Shown piece after piece: positions 24,881-35,449 of a DNA stretch of 64,000 nucleotides. How positions within the stretch are numbered: position 1 is the stretch's first letter; each line of letters starts with the position of its first letter. The translations under genes were made by a program, and so were the position numbers. Origin of the DNA: Lamellibrachia satsuma (lineage: Eukaryota; Annelida; Polychaeta; Sabellida; Siboglinidae); assembly GCA_033239005.1 (NCBI GenBank), contig BSQZ01000011.1, positions 2,728,501 through 2,792,500 on the forward strand, written 5' to 3'. Below the pieces are notes generated by a model, which had not been told where the DNA came from, did no database searches, and saw nothing but the letters and a program-made list of their open reading frames with translations.

Positions 24881-24925
<45 letters not shown>
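24706..24925. repeat. (TA)n microsatellites in the peptidase intron
   Basis: Two long TA runs (about 24706-24805 and 24882-24925) are separated by a related imperfect stretch containing ccttgtatatat. They fall between exons b and c of the Ulp1-PHD relic. The poly-Tyr-Ile reading frames here are artefacts. Confidence 0.95.
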
Positions 24926-24930
<5 letters not shown>

Positions 24931-25440
24931 TATATACACATACACCTAGTATATAAATTTTTGTGTCAGTGTTGTTGTAAGGTTCATATAATACTTGCAG
25001 TGCAGAATATATTATGACCAAATACTTTTAAATGTCTTTGTAAATATTACAAATAAATATTATTCGGGCAGAGCACACTTTCATATGGATGATTATGTCC
25101 ATATCAGACTTAAAATGAAGTTGTGGTATATAAATTAATCCTCACTTCCATCTGTCTACGAATGAGAGGCACCATATTTTGGAGAGTTGATTGAGTTTAC
25201 GACACACACTTGTCGACTCTGAGTGTTGGCAACAACAAGCATCCAATGCTCCCCTGCATCTACTTGGAGTGGATTTGTGGAAGCATAGCAGCACAAGGGC
25301 ACAATCACATACTTGAAACTGGACAGGTGCACCTGAAAAGCATGAATACTTTATAGTAACTGTTGTATATTGAACTAAAGGTAACTTACAAAGGAATATA
25401 TTGTTTAATATACCACAACAGTTACTATAGTAGTGGTTAT

Positions 25441-25603
<163 letters not shown>

Positions 25604-26329
25604 GGAGAGCAATATTAGCAGAAACTTTATATCACCATTGTTATGACTTTGATTTTCAATGGGCCATTATTGTCACATGCTCCAACATTTGCAATTATAA
25701 TTATATATCTTTAAATAAAATACACAATTCACAACAATAATAAATATTATATATTATACAAATAAAAATAAATACATAAAATGTTGCTACAATTTAAAAA
25801 CAACAATCAATTTACCAATTATATAAAGAAATAATAAAAAATAAATACATATTAATTAAAATAATTTACTAGTAAACAGTGTAATTGGTGCAATCTTAGT
25901 CACTATTGTCATTAATTATTGTCAGACACATGCACAACTAAACAAATAGGTCTATGAGAGACCAATCTACTAACTCGGTAGAGTAGGTACTTTGTTTGAT
26001 ATAATTAATTACTTACTTTCTCAAACATCCATTCATGGTCTGTCTTGGCAGACCATTTTAGGGCGATGTGACTTGGTAAAGGAAATAGTTGTCCAGGGTT
26101 CTCATGCGCAAGCGTAGATAGATATCCACTGACCGCCTCCAAACATTATTATTAATGATTAAGTGTTTATAAATAAAAAGGTCAGATCACTGCAGTTGTT
26201 CTATTAAGTTTAAGAAAATATCTGCTGTAGCTTTGTAGAGACACCTTGCTTGCATGCTCATAAAAGTAAAATGTATACACATTATGTGTTTATTCTTTGC
26301 AAATCCTGCTGAGTGTAGTCTTCATGAAT

Positions 26330-26411
26330 CACGTCGATCTCGGCCCACGTCGATCTCGGCCCGTCGATCTCGGCCCACGTCGATCTCGGCCCACGTCGAT
26401 CTCGGCCCACC
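26330..26411. repeat. 16-bp tandem repeat at the insertion end
   Basis: cacgtcgatctcggcc repeats five times (one copy lacks two bases) immediately inside the left target duplication. A lone copy follows at 26526-26541. It forms the 3' terminus of the insertion on the minus strand, where short tandem tails are common in LINE-type elements. Confidence 0.85.
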
Positions 26412-26689
26412 TGTTTAGTTGTTAATAGGGAATTAGGTAGTATGTGTAAAGAAATATGTATATATATATGTAAAGAAATAAAACGTTACACGGTACACGG
26501 ATGTTTTGTTTACCAGTTTTACTACCACGTCGATCTCGGCCCACCTATTTTGAATGAGGTGAAATTCCGTTCTGCTTCTAGTAAATTAACTCGCAATTAT
26601 TTTATTGGCATTTAAAATTGCATTAGAATCAAAACCAGTTTCAACTATGAAAAACAAAATATAGTTACTGCATATAGTTTACTATTTGT

Positions 26690-26975
26690 GTGTGGTAAGA
26701 ATGTGTGGAGTCGGTAGAGACATTAAATTAGGCTCTATAGTAATCGGCTTGGTTGTCTTGCATTGTTTCCTTGAGCAGATACTTTCGTGTGATTTGTCTT
26801 TGATTTCTGTGTGTTAAGAACGTGTGGAGGCCCTAGTAATCGGTTGGTGCTGTAGCATTGTTCCATTGAGCAGATCCTTTCATGTGATTTGTCTTTGATT
26901 TGTGTGAAGTACGAACGTGTGGAGGCCCTAGTATTCGGCTTGCTGCTCTGGCATTGTTTCATTGAGCAAGCTTTT
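26690..26975. repeat. About 97-bp tandem repeat, 2.5 copies
   Basis: The block gaacgtgtggaggccctagt, then attcggctt, then gcattgttccattgagcaga repeats imperfectly two and a half times. The open minus-strand frame across it (KSHERICSMEQCYSTNRLLG) arises from the repeat and matches nothing I know. Confidence 0.65.
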
Positions 26976-27774
26976 TTTTGAATAATGACAGCCATTATAT
27001 GTACTACTTGTTTATTGCTCCCACGCTAGAATTAAAACCTGACTTTGTGTATATAAATATAAGCAAAAGTTAAATATTTTACACCCAGAGACTGGAACCA
27101 TAATACTAATGTTTTGAACAAGTTTCATGTAATACCAAAAAAAGATCATATAGGTAATTTTTAGTTAGCAATAACATTTATGTTACTTAAAACAGAGGCT
27201 ATACAGTTTACTTTAACATAATAAAGTTAAAGTAATTCGAGAAATTAATTATCGGTAAAACTTGATGTTTAATTAATGCGGTCAGCGCGCGTAAAATAAG
27301 TTAATGAGATGAGCGATCACGTGGTTTTGTGACGACACTGGTGACATGGATTTACGTTTAAATCCAAAAATGTCTGTGATTTCTCAAGTCTCAAGTGGCC
27401 GGATTAGCATGTTGTAGGCTGTTTGTTTAACTTCGGGTTTACATGGGCCAAGAGTTCGTTTAATCATGCCTAAACATTTCGAAGATTTCTATGCAATGCT
27501 TCACTGTTGTTTCACTCGTGTTACTACGGCGAGTGGTGGCGATGTAAATTTTCCAGAATAAAAAAGTAAAATGTCAAGATATCGAACCGAATTCGGCCAA
27601 TGTTATTCCGGATTGGTGACACGGACGATCATCTCAGTTCTAACTAGTAATGGATTAGCATTCGTTTTATTGGTTTGTTATTCCTGTACTTGTCATCAAA
27701 GGGATGCTACAATAACTAGATCCTGCCTAAGTGCAATGCTTTGTCTGTTTCGTATAGTGAGCAAGTGTGAATTA

Positions 27775-27935
27775 CACACCATTCTTCACATTACATCCTT
27801 GCTTAGAATGCCAAAGAAGAGTACAGAGAAATTCGAAAGCCGTGCAATGCGATTCCTGCGATAAATGGTGCCACATAAGATGTGGTACCGCAATAGACGC
27901 CACAACATACCAGCTGATGGTTGAAGGTAATGCTG
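27775..27935 (+). pseudogene. PHD-like zinc finger fragment within the insertion
   Basis: One plus-strand frame reads CLECQRRVQRNSKAVQCDSC continuing DKWCHIRCGTAIDATTYQ. The CxxC, CxxC and HxxC pattern matches the first two-thirds of a PHD finger as found in host genes and in LINE ORFs. The frame closes soon after. It runs opposite to the RTE fragment beside it, so it belonged to the DNA picked up or inserted there. Confidence 0.6.
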
Positions 27936-28004
27936 AGTGAATGGCGTTGCCTGTTGCTTTATAAAAACTGTGCATTTTTGAAAATAATTATTAGAACAGT
28001 CATC

Positions 28005-28399
28005 ATCATCATGCTGTCAGTCGCTATGCGACAAAGACTGCTTTCATTTCTTGACCGCCGCACTCCATTTAGTTCTCTGCTGTGAGAGTGATGTCCATGA
28101 GTCGGTCTTTATGTCTCTCAGCTTGAGGTTTCTCTTGATGGTATCCTTGAACCGGAGACGAGGGCGTCCTCTCTGTCTGTGACCAGAAGACAATTGAGAG
28201 TAGAGGATCTGCTTTGGTAGTCTGTCTGATGACATCCTCATGAGGTGTCCAGTCCACAGGAGATTCTTTTTGATCAGAAGATCTTCCATAGAGGGCAGCC
28301 CTATCCGACCGAGTATTTCCTTGTTTGTCACTTTGTCCTTCCAGGTTAGCCTCATGATCGAACGCAGATGTCGCATCGTGAAGGCATGCAGCTTTTTCC
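28005..28399 (-). mobile_element. RTE-like LINE ORF2 C-terminus, 5'-truncated
   Basis: The minus strand reads KLHAFTMRHLRSIMRLTWKD continuing KVTNKEILGRIGLPSMEDLL, then WTGHLMRMSSDRLPKQILYS and RQRGRPRLRFKDTIKRNL. This is the conserved C-terminal region of RTE-type ORF2. The upstream codons at 28400-28484 are target-site DNA, so the ORF is chimeric. The 3' end is marked by a short atgatgatgatg stretch. Confidence 0.85.
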
Positions 28400-28500
28400 G
28401 AGTGTAGTCTTCATACAAAGCCTGCTTGTAAGTGTTGTGGTGGAATGCACTATTTTTAATTAACTTATTTTGTTGCGAAGGCATTATTTATACAGAGTGC

Positions 28501-28940
28501 AACACAAACGTATTGTAGACATATATTAGGAAACAGGTTTTGTTAATTATTAGTCAGAGGGAGTATTTTAGAGTAAGTTAGTTTCGGATTCTGTCAGGGA
28601 ATTCAGCGAGCGTTAATAGGGGTGTTTACAATTCGAAAAATTAGATAACATAGTGAATAGTCAGTAACAGTGAATATTGGTTAGAATAAGTATTAGTATT
28701 ATACATATATTGTTCACCAACTTCTTGTAGACATATATTAAGAAACCGTTGTTGTTAACAGAGGTAGTATTTTTTTTCCCGGATTCAAACTCAACGAGTG
28801 ATAAAAGGGAGTTTGTTTACAAGTCATTCAACCCGTGCATCGAGCTATCGTTTACATTAGCTAATATATATATATAAGATAAAGTGATTTGTTTACTTAA
28901 ATTACATACATAAGGTAATATCTGACATAGTGGTAGTCAA
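28501..28940 (+). promoter_or_regulatory. CR1 5' UTR made of two monomers of about 212 bp
   Basis: ttgtagacatatatta starts at 28513 and again at 28725, and related words follow in the same order: agagggagtatttta/agaggtagtattttt, tcggattc/cccggattc and gtgtttaca/gtttgtttaca. Such repeated 5' monomers carry promoter activity in some other LINE families. Promoter function here is an inference. Confidence 0.6.
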
Positions 28941-29127
28941 CGTTTTCGGTAAAAAGGAATTAACAGCAGGACTTTAGCGTAAATTAGTACACACTCACTT
29001 CGTTGTTTTGTTACACAGTGTTCTCCGTATTCGCTAGGTGGCAGGATTTTTAGCCTAAAGTGTTCTTTTGATCACAAAAACAGCCTTATTCAAGGCTAAC
29101 GTAGCAAACTAATTAAAACTAAATTGT

Positions 29128-30381
29128 ATGATGGCCCCGTGCAAACGACAGTTAAAGGCCACAAGGCACGTAATTTGTGGCAGTTGTAGTAACTGGGTAG
29201 ATTTCGTCAAGTCTGGGTGCGAAAAGTCCTGGGCTGAGGTCCAGGCAGATAGTTTTAATTTTGAGTGTAGGGGATGCGCAAGGATGAAGGAAATAGAGGT
29301 GGAGTTGGAAGAGCTGAGACTGCTCGTTGTGGCAATGGTGGGAAGGGAACAGGGGAGTTGTGCCAGTAGTTCCGGTGAGGGAACAGTAGACGATAAAGTG
29401 GGGAAAGACACAAGAGATGCTAGGGAGAGCTCACCTCAGCCTGGGAGGAAGCTGAGAGGAGGGAAGGTGACAGGACGTAAGGAGACGGGAAGGAAAGGAA
29501 CGGGAGGGAAGACAACCGGGGTGAAGGAGAGGGGAGTAGGGGAGACAGGAGGGAAGGAGAAGGGAGTGGGGGAGACGGGAGGGAAGACAACCGGGGTGAA
29601 GGAGAGGGGAGTAGCGGAGACAGGAGGGAAGGAGAAGGGAGTGGGGGAGACGGGAGGGAAAACAACCGGAGTGAAGGAGAGGGGAGTAGGGGAGACAGGA
29701 GGGAAGGAGAAGGGAGTGGGGGAGACGGAAGGGAAGGGGTCAGGACAGAATGTGATGGAGGGGATCGAAAGGAAGAGTTATTCTGCAGCAGGGATAGAGG
29801 GGGTGAGGAAGAGAGCGAGGGTGTTTGTGGGGGATTCGATAGTTAGGAAGACCGACAGAGTCTTAAACAAGGGAGATGATGTGGTGGTCTGCTTGCCTGG
29901 AGCCAAAATAGAGGCGATAACTGAGAGGGTAAAAAACATCGTAGGCTCGGGTAAGGGTGGATCTGTTTTAGTACATGTAGGGACAAATAACGTAGAGAGG
30001 GAGGGTACAACTGCCATAGTTAGGAAATATAGGCAGTTGGTCAGAACACTAAAACAGACGCGGGTTGAGCAGGTAATACTGTCAGGGATTTTACCTGTGA
30101 TGGGCAGGAGGGGTCATAAATATCGAAATTGTCGGGGGATGGCAATTAACATGTTAGTCCAGAGGCTGTGTAGGGAAGAGGAAGTTGGATTTGTGGATTT
30201 GTGGGAAAGTTTTGTTGGGAGGGGTGATATGTACATGAAGGATGGGCTTCATTTAAGTGGAAAGGGGGCGGCAGTATTCGGGGACAAACTTTCAGCTGCA
30301 GTAGATAGCGACTTGGGTACAATGACAAATATTTTTGGAAGTAAACATTCTTTAAACAAGAAGTGCAGGGGGGTTACCTAG
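29128..30381 (+). CDS. CR1 LINE ORF1: Cys-rich N-terminus plus SGNH esterase domain
   Basis: The protein has 417 residues and starts at atgatggcc. A Cys-rich region at residues 5-50 (C5, C17xxC20, C31, C47xxC50) looks like a truncated PHD-type zinc module, followed by a short acidic helix likely to coil. Residues 120-215 are low-complexity Gly/Lys/Glu, largely three 25-residue repeats (KTTGVKERGVGETGGKEKGV). Residues 230-410 form an SGNH hydrolase domain: GDS at 235-237 (nucleophile Ser237), GTN at 285-287, and DGLHL from Asp372 with His375. Esterase domains of this kind are known in CR1 ORF1 proteins, where they are thought to aid retrotransposition. The frame is intact, and its last 19 bases overlap the conserved start region of the ORF2 frame. 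Confidence 0.9.
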   Translation: MMAPCKRQLKATRHVICGSCSNWVDFVKSGCEKSWAEVQADSFNFECRGCARMKEIEVELEELRLLVVAMVGREQGSCASSSGEGTVDDKVGKDTRDARESSPQPGRKLRGGKVTGRKETGRKGTGGKTTGVKERGVGETGGKEKGVGETGGKTTGVKERGVAETGGKEKGVGETGGKTTGVKERGVGETGGKEKGVGETEGKGSGQNVMEGIERKSYSAAGIEGVRKRARVFVGDSIVRKTDRVLNKGDDVVVCLPGAKIEAITERVKNIVGSGKGGSVLVHVGTNNVEREGTTAIVRKYRQLVRTLKQTRVEQVILSGILPVMGRRGHKYRNCRGMAINMLVQRLCREEEVGFVDLWESFVGRGDMYMKDGLHLSGKGAAVFGDKLSAAVDSDLGTMTNIFGSKHSLNKKCRGVT

Positions 30382-33237
30382 AGGTGTCTCAAGCAGAACA
30401 AGAGACCACTAGCACAGATAAACCAATATCAAATCATCCGAAAAACATCTCTGAAAAAGGTTATAGATGCGTATGTTTAAATGCAAGGAGCATAGTAAAT
30501 AAGAAAAACGAATTAAACATTATGGTAGAAGATATTGACCCTCACATAATTGGTATAACTGAATCATGGGCCAACATAGATATAACAGATGCTGAATTAG
30601 GACTGACAGGATACGTAATGTTTAGGAAAGATCGAATAGGAAGAAGGGGCGGGGGAGTTATTTTATATGTTAAAGAATCTATTCAGGCTTATGAAATAAA
30701 ACTAGAAAGGGAAGCAGATTGCGATGAAGCTGTTTGGTGCAAAATTGTTTCAGGAAATTCAAAATTAACTGTTGGATTAGTTTACCGAAGTCCAAACATA
30801 AACGAAGAGGACAACACAAAAATAAAAAACGCTATAAAGGAAGTTAGTAAAGGGGAATGTATCATAATGGGAGATTTTAACCATGGACACATACAATGGA
30901 ATTCTCTAGAGAGCACAGGGATTGAGGATCAACAATTTCTATGTTTAATCCAGGATAGCTTTCTTACTCAGCACGTACTAGAACCAACCAGGGGAGAAAA
31001 TGTATTAGATATAGTTTTGTCATCACAAAAAGAATTAGTGGACAATGTAAAAATATTTGAACCATTGGGTAATAGTGACCATAATCAAATACATTTTGGC
31101 ATCAATGTAAAATCAGAAAGTAAAAATAAGAAAACGTACAAGAGAAACTTCCACAAAGGTAACTACAAAGATATGAGAAAATACTTAGCACAGCTAGATT
31201 GGAATAACATGCTGATGAATAAGACTGCAATTGAATGTTGGAATATTCTAAAATATGAAATTGAGAGTATTATTGATAAATTTGTTCCCTTCCGAAAACA
31301 AGGAAAACGGTGTAGAAAGAAACACGTGTCAAAAGAGGCAATTAGAAAAATAATGCTAAAACAAACTATGTGGAGGGTTTATAGGCGTACCAGAAAGGAA
31401 GAAGACTATGCAAAATACAAAGAGGCACTTAATGCAGCTACAACTGAAATCAGACAATCTAAAAGAAGCTATGAGCAAAAACTGGCATGTAACATAAAAA
31501 CTGACAGCAAGAGTTTTTATGCATATGTCAGGAGTAAACAAAACGTACAAGACAAGGTTGGACCTCTAGAAGACAGTGCTGGAAATATAATATCACAGGG
31601 GTTTTTAATGGCGGAAGACCTAAATGGTTACTTCAGTTCAGTGTTTACAAAAGAAGATATTAGTTCATTACCAGTTGCTGATGCTAAATTTCAGGGGACT
31701 AAATCTGACTATTTAGGACCGTTAGTTGTAACTCCAGAATTGGTAGCTAGGAAAATAAAGGCAATGAAGGATAACAAATCACCGGGAGTGGATGGGATTC
31801 CTCCAAAATTACTAATGGAAACAGTAGATCAAATCAGTATACCACTTGCAAGAGTATTCAACTTGTCATTAACAGAGGGAGTTGTTCCATTTGAATGGAA
31901 AGAAGCAAACATCATACCATTATTTAAAAAGGGTTCGAGAAATAAGTCAGAGAATTACAGACCAGTGAGTTTAACGTCAGTGATTTGTAAATTATTAGAA
32001 AGGTTAATTAAAGACCATATGGTGGACTTCCTCGTTAAGCATAAATTATTAAATTCATCTCAACATGGATTCCTTAAAGCGAGGTCATGCTTAACAAATG
32101 TGTTATGTTTTTTGGAAGAAATCACTAAGTGGATAGACGAGGGATCGCCAGTAGATATTATCTACTTAGATTTTCAGAAAGCTTTTGACAAAGTGCCACA
32201 TCAAAGATTGCTACTTAAATTAAAAGCCCATGGTATCGGGGATAGCATAACTGACTGGATAGAACAATGGCTGACTGACAGAAGACAACGAGTTGTAGTA
32301 GATGGCGAAGTTTCAAATTGGAAATCGGTTTTGAGTGGGGTACCTCAAGGATCAGTATTAGGACCTATATTATTCTTAATTTATATCAATGACTTGGACG
32401 ACAGTATAACAAGTAACGTACTGAAATTTGCGGACGACACAAAACTGTTTAGAAAGGTTAATACTGATGGTGATAAACAACATTTACAAAACGATCTAGA
32501 CAGATTAGTGAAATGGTCTGAGAAATGGCAGATGCTGTTCAATTTTGGGAAATGTAAATGCCTACATACAGGACATGGGAACTTGAATGTAAACTATAAA
32601 ATGGGAGCTACTGTTCTTGGTACTACTGTAAAAGAAAAGGACTTAGGAGTTACAATAAGCGCTGATATGAAAGTTTCAGAGCAGTGTGGTATTGCAGCTT
32701 CAAAGGGTAATCAAATTCTTGGATTGATTAGAAGAAACATAAACATACAAGGGAAAAAAGTTAATTATACCTCTTTATAAAGCAATAGTTAGACCTCATT
32801 TAGAATACTGTATACAAGCATGGAGACCATATCGTAAGAAGGATATAGATACGCTTGAACGCATACAAAGGAGAGCAACTAAAATGATTCCAGAACTTAG
32901 AGACCTTAGTTATGAAGAACGCCTGAAAGAATGTGGTTTAACAACTCTAGAGACAAGGAGGTTAAGAGGAGATCAGATTGAAGTTTTTAAGATATTGAAT
33001 GGGTATGAAAATATTGATAGAAATATGTTTTTCTCACTCAAGAAGGATAGCAGAACTAGAGGACATGAGGTAAAATTAGTAAAGGATCAATGTAGATTGG
33101 ACATCAGGAAGCACTCGTTCTCACAGAGGACAGTAAATGAATGGAACAAACTGTCTACAGATTGTGTAACTGCTAGCAGCGTGAATATGTTTAAAAACAA
33201 GGTTGACACATATATCAGGAGGGCGGGTTATAAGTAG
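30345..33237 (+). pseudogene. CR1 LINE ORF2: endonuclease and reverse transcriptase, one frameshift
   Basis: The frame opens after taa at 30342-30344. AP endonuclease: CLNARSIVNKKNELN, GITESWANID, IMGDFNHGHIQWNS, GNSDHNQIHFG. Reverse transcriptase: NKSPGVDGIPPKLLME, ENYRPVSLTSVICKLLE, IIYLDFQKAFDKVPHQRL, SGVPQGSVLGPILFLIYIND and catalytic FADDT at 32427. One extra A at 32741-32743 (cataaacatac against cataacatac in the copy at 38842-40052) ends the frame at 32780. The rest continues in another frame to 33237 (MIPELRDLSYEERLKECGLT). No ATG occurs before about 30522, inside the endonuclease, so translation must begin by another route. Confidence 0.92.
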
Positions 33238-33332
33238 GTGAACATTGTTGGACTCTCGATAAGCCAATGGCTTCCTTGTCCACTTGCCATCTGGGCCTTT
33301 GGCTTGGATGGCAAATCTTGTTAAATCTTGTT

Positions 33333-34135
33333 AAAAAGCGGTCAAATAGGTGCGCTGGACATTTCATCGTAAGATAACCCAGCACTCCGGACCACCAACA
33401 TATACGAGCTTCAACTTCATTATATATACCTGGCACAGGCAATACAGTTGAAAATGTGGTGTCAATCCATTCCTGTATTCACGCTGCCTTATGTATCAAT
33501 ATACAATATATAGGTAAAATCATGACATAGTAATGTTGCAAATAAATGTTTCGATCACATCAGTTGAAAATAATTTTAAATGTCTTCATTGACGTATTGG
33601 TTTCCTATGTTTCATCGCACTCCGTCATGTAAATTGACCAGTCCCGTCCACGAGTCATACTGCAACCAGGTCATGGTCCACCGGAGCCACTGACAGTGTC
33701 TACGATCTCGCGGTTGGGTCAGTTGTGACATTTCTTAGGACACATGTACTTTACAGAAAACCGATGGAAATAATATGTTTCTTAACGGACAAAAAGTGGG
33801 GTAGAGGCAAAAGAAAGGGTTGCTTTTGTGTGGAACGGGTATACAAATTGGTGAAGTCTTGTGTTGTCGATATTAAAGCTAGGGGGTGTAATGAAAGCCT
33901 CAAATGTAAGGCACAAGACGTACTAAATGAGACGCCGATTTATTCTAGCCGAAATGTCTCCTTTAGGGGCCATAGGTAAAGTATGACCCTTTTCGTAGAA
34001 TTTCGATTGGGCCCACTCACAATTAATAGATTTGATGGGTGTTAATAACACCAAATAAAAGAGTGTGGGAGCCTGCACCAGGGGAAGATTAGTCTACTCC
34101 ATGACAGTCCTAGGGACGAATAACATTTTGTAACG
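33333..34135 (+). repeat. Family R copy 3 (right part)
   Basis: Family R continues right after the CR1 insertion, from aaaaagcggtcaaataggtg, so the LINE landed inside an R copy whose left edge is at about 28403. It runs through gcactccggaccaccaac, gtccacgagtcatactgcaa and gagacgccgatttattctag to ccaggggaagattagtctac. The duplicate is at 48461-49260. Confidence 0.75.
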
Positions 34136-34189
34136 CAGTGAAAGAAATATATGTGCCTTCTTCTGCCGAACGTTGAGAGTAAACCAAAG

Positions 34190-34262
34190 CAAAGCCAACC
34201 CTAGGCCAAGCCCAAGGGCCAGGCAAGGCAAAGGCCAAAGGCAAAGCCAAGGCAAAACAAAG
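34190..34262 (+). repeat. ccaagg-rich simple repeat
   Basis: An imperfect run of caaagc/ccaagg words precedes agtgggcgatataagg. The duplicate at 49338-49400 is shorter by about 14 bases, so this tract varies in length. Equivalent tracts are at 18190 and 56140, with an inverted one at 11560. Confidence 0.8.
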
Positions 34263-35449
34263 TGGGCGATATAAGGACGTGTTGATATAAATTAGAAAGG
34301 TTTAAGGATTGCGCATGTCTGTAAGATTCATGTTAATCAATTCAATCCTTTCAGTACCTATGTTTTGTGAATTATCCGTAGAACTTAACTGAATGCAACA
34401 CATTGACACTATGTTTGTGACTACTCAACGACCCGTCGCCCCATATGTTGGAGACCTTTTCCTGACCTAGATTATCCAAGCCCCGTGGTGTGGCGCCACC
34501 GTTTGTCGCGCGCGCTAGAGTCTGGATTCACATACATAAATTTGGTTGCAATGTTAAAGTCATCATCTACTACATTGGGGTTTCGTTTTATTATGTCCAC
34601 ACATACATATGAAACGTATATTAACTTTACACTGTTTTGAAATGGCATCAAAGGTGTTATGGTGCGGACTGGTAGAAAGCCTGAATTCGGTTAAACAAAT
34701 TAATTGTTAATGCCAAAAAAACTTTCTGTGGATAGAGTTTAGTGTACCATCAGCATATTAGTTATGTGTCTACAAGTTAAACCAAATACCATTTTGTGCC
34801 GTTGCAATTATTCTGATTCGCCGCAATATTTGGTCTTCGTTGTGGTGTACACATAAACAGTTTTGGACAAACATGAAATGTGTATTAACCAAAAAGTTGT
34901 TACGCTACAATTTTCTGTTGAATTCACTTTTTTGTATGAAAAGTATGTTATATATGCATTATTATTCTGTCATTTGTACCAATATAATCAAGTTTAAAGT
35001 TAACTCGAATTGCATCTGATAAATTGATAACAGTTCACTCTTATTTTGTGAATTATCCAAATGCCTGGATGACAGCGCAATTAGTCAATTATGTACGCGC
35101 CGAGAATCTGCTTGCCGACATTTAGATTCATTCCAAACAAGTCTCATTCAACATCCAAGAGACTGGACATTCGATACTACCACCACTGGTTAGTGAGGAT
35201 GGGGCATTCTCCATGGTCAGGATCTTTGAAACATTAACGACATTTCAACAAGGGTCACACGGCTAGTCTCGGTTAAGGCCGGTTCACACGAGCGATTGAA
35301 CGTTCGTTTGATCGGGCGACTCTCACCATGTGCCACGACAAAGTACAACTAAATGATTTGTGTAAGACAATGCTCGACTCTTGCCCAGCTTCGTCAACTC
35401 GCCGGGAACAGTCTGGCCGCAGACCCATATCTTGACTGTTACCGCCGTC
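34263..35449. other. Composite-repeat body, no gene recognised
   Basis: The sequence is shared with 49400-50587 and in part with 56210-57420. A tggcgccaccgtttgtcgcg segment at 34491-34510 and an agtctggccgcaga word at 35409 are also seen near the RecQ fragment at 18380-18430 and at 57220. Reading frames are short and I recognise none of them. Confidence 0.5.

Larger units (their letters stand above)
26311..28414 (-). mobile_element. 2.09-kb retrotransposed insertion with 15-bp target duplications
   Basis: gagtgtagtcttcat occurs at 26311-26325 and at 28400-28414; unit 2 has it once (48360-48374) with no insert. The inserted DNA therefore spans 26326-28399. Read on the minus strand it starts with a 5'-truncated RTE-like ORF2 C-terminus (28399-28040). 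It continues past a cagcatgatgatgatgactg end near 28005 into 1.7 kb of other DNA. It ends in a 16-bp tandem repeat next to the target duplication. A LINE insertion carrying downstream DNA (3' transduction) fits; nested insertions are the alternative. Confidence 0.85.
28501..33332 (+). mobile_element. Full-length CR1-like LINE, 4.83 kb, one frameshift from intact
   Basis: Unit 2 has the empty site (tacagagtgcaaaaagcggt, 48451-48470), which fixes both ends of this insertion to within two bases. Order: 5' UTR with two related monomers (28501-28940), ORF1 (29128-30381), ORF2 (to 33237), a 95-base 3' UTR, and a terminal direct repeat of aaatcttgtt (33312-33332). No long target duplication is seen; at most a couple of A residues are shared. 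A second, truncated and nearly identical copy is at 38842-40052. Confidence 0.93.

Noticed and set aside
24616..25021. Tyr/Ile-repeat ORFs on both strands
   Set aside because: They are translations of (TA)n microsatellites within an intron-like region.
28044..28484. 146-codon minus-strand ORF as a gene
   Set aside because: Its start (28400-28484) is target-site DNA and the rest is a truncated LINE C-terminus.
29420..29665. Pro/Ser-rich minus-strand ORF
   Set aside because: It is the antisense shadow of the Gly/Lys/Glu repeats of CR1 ORF1.
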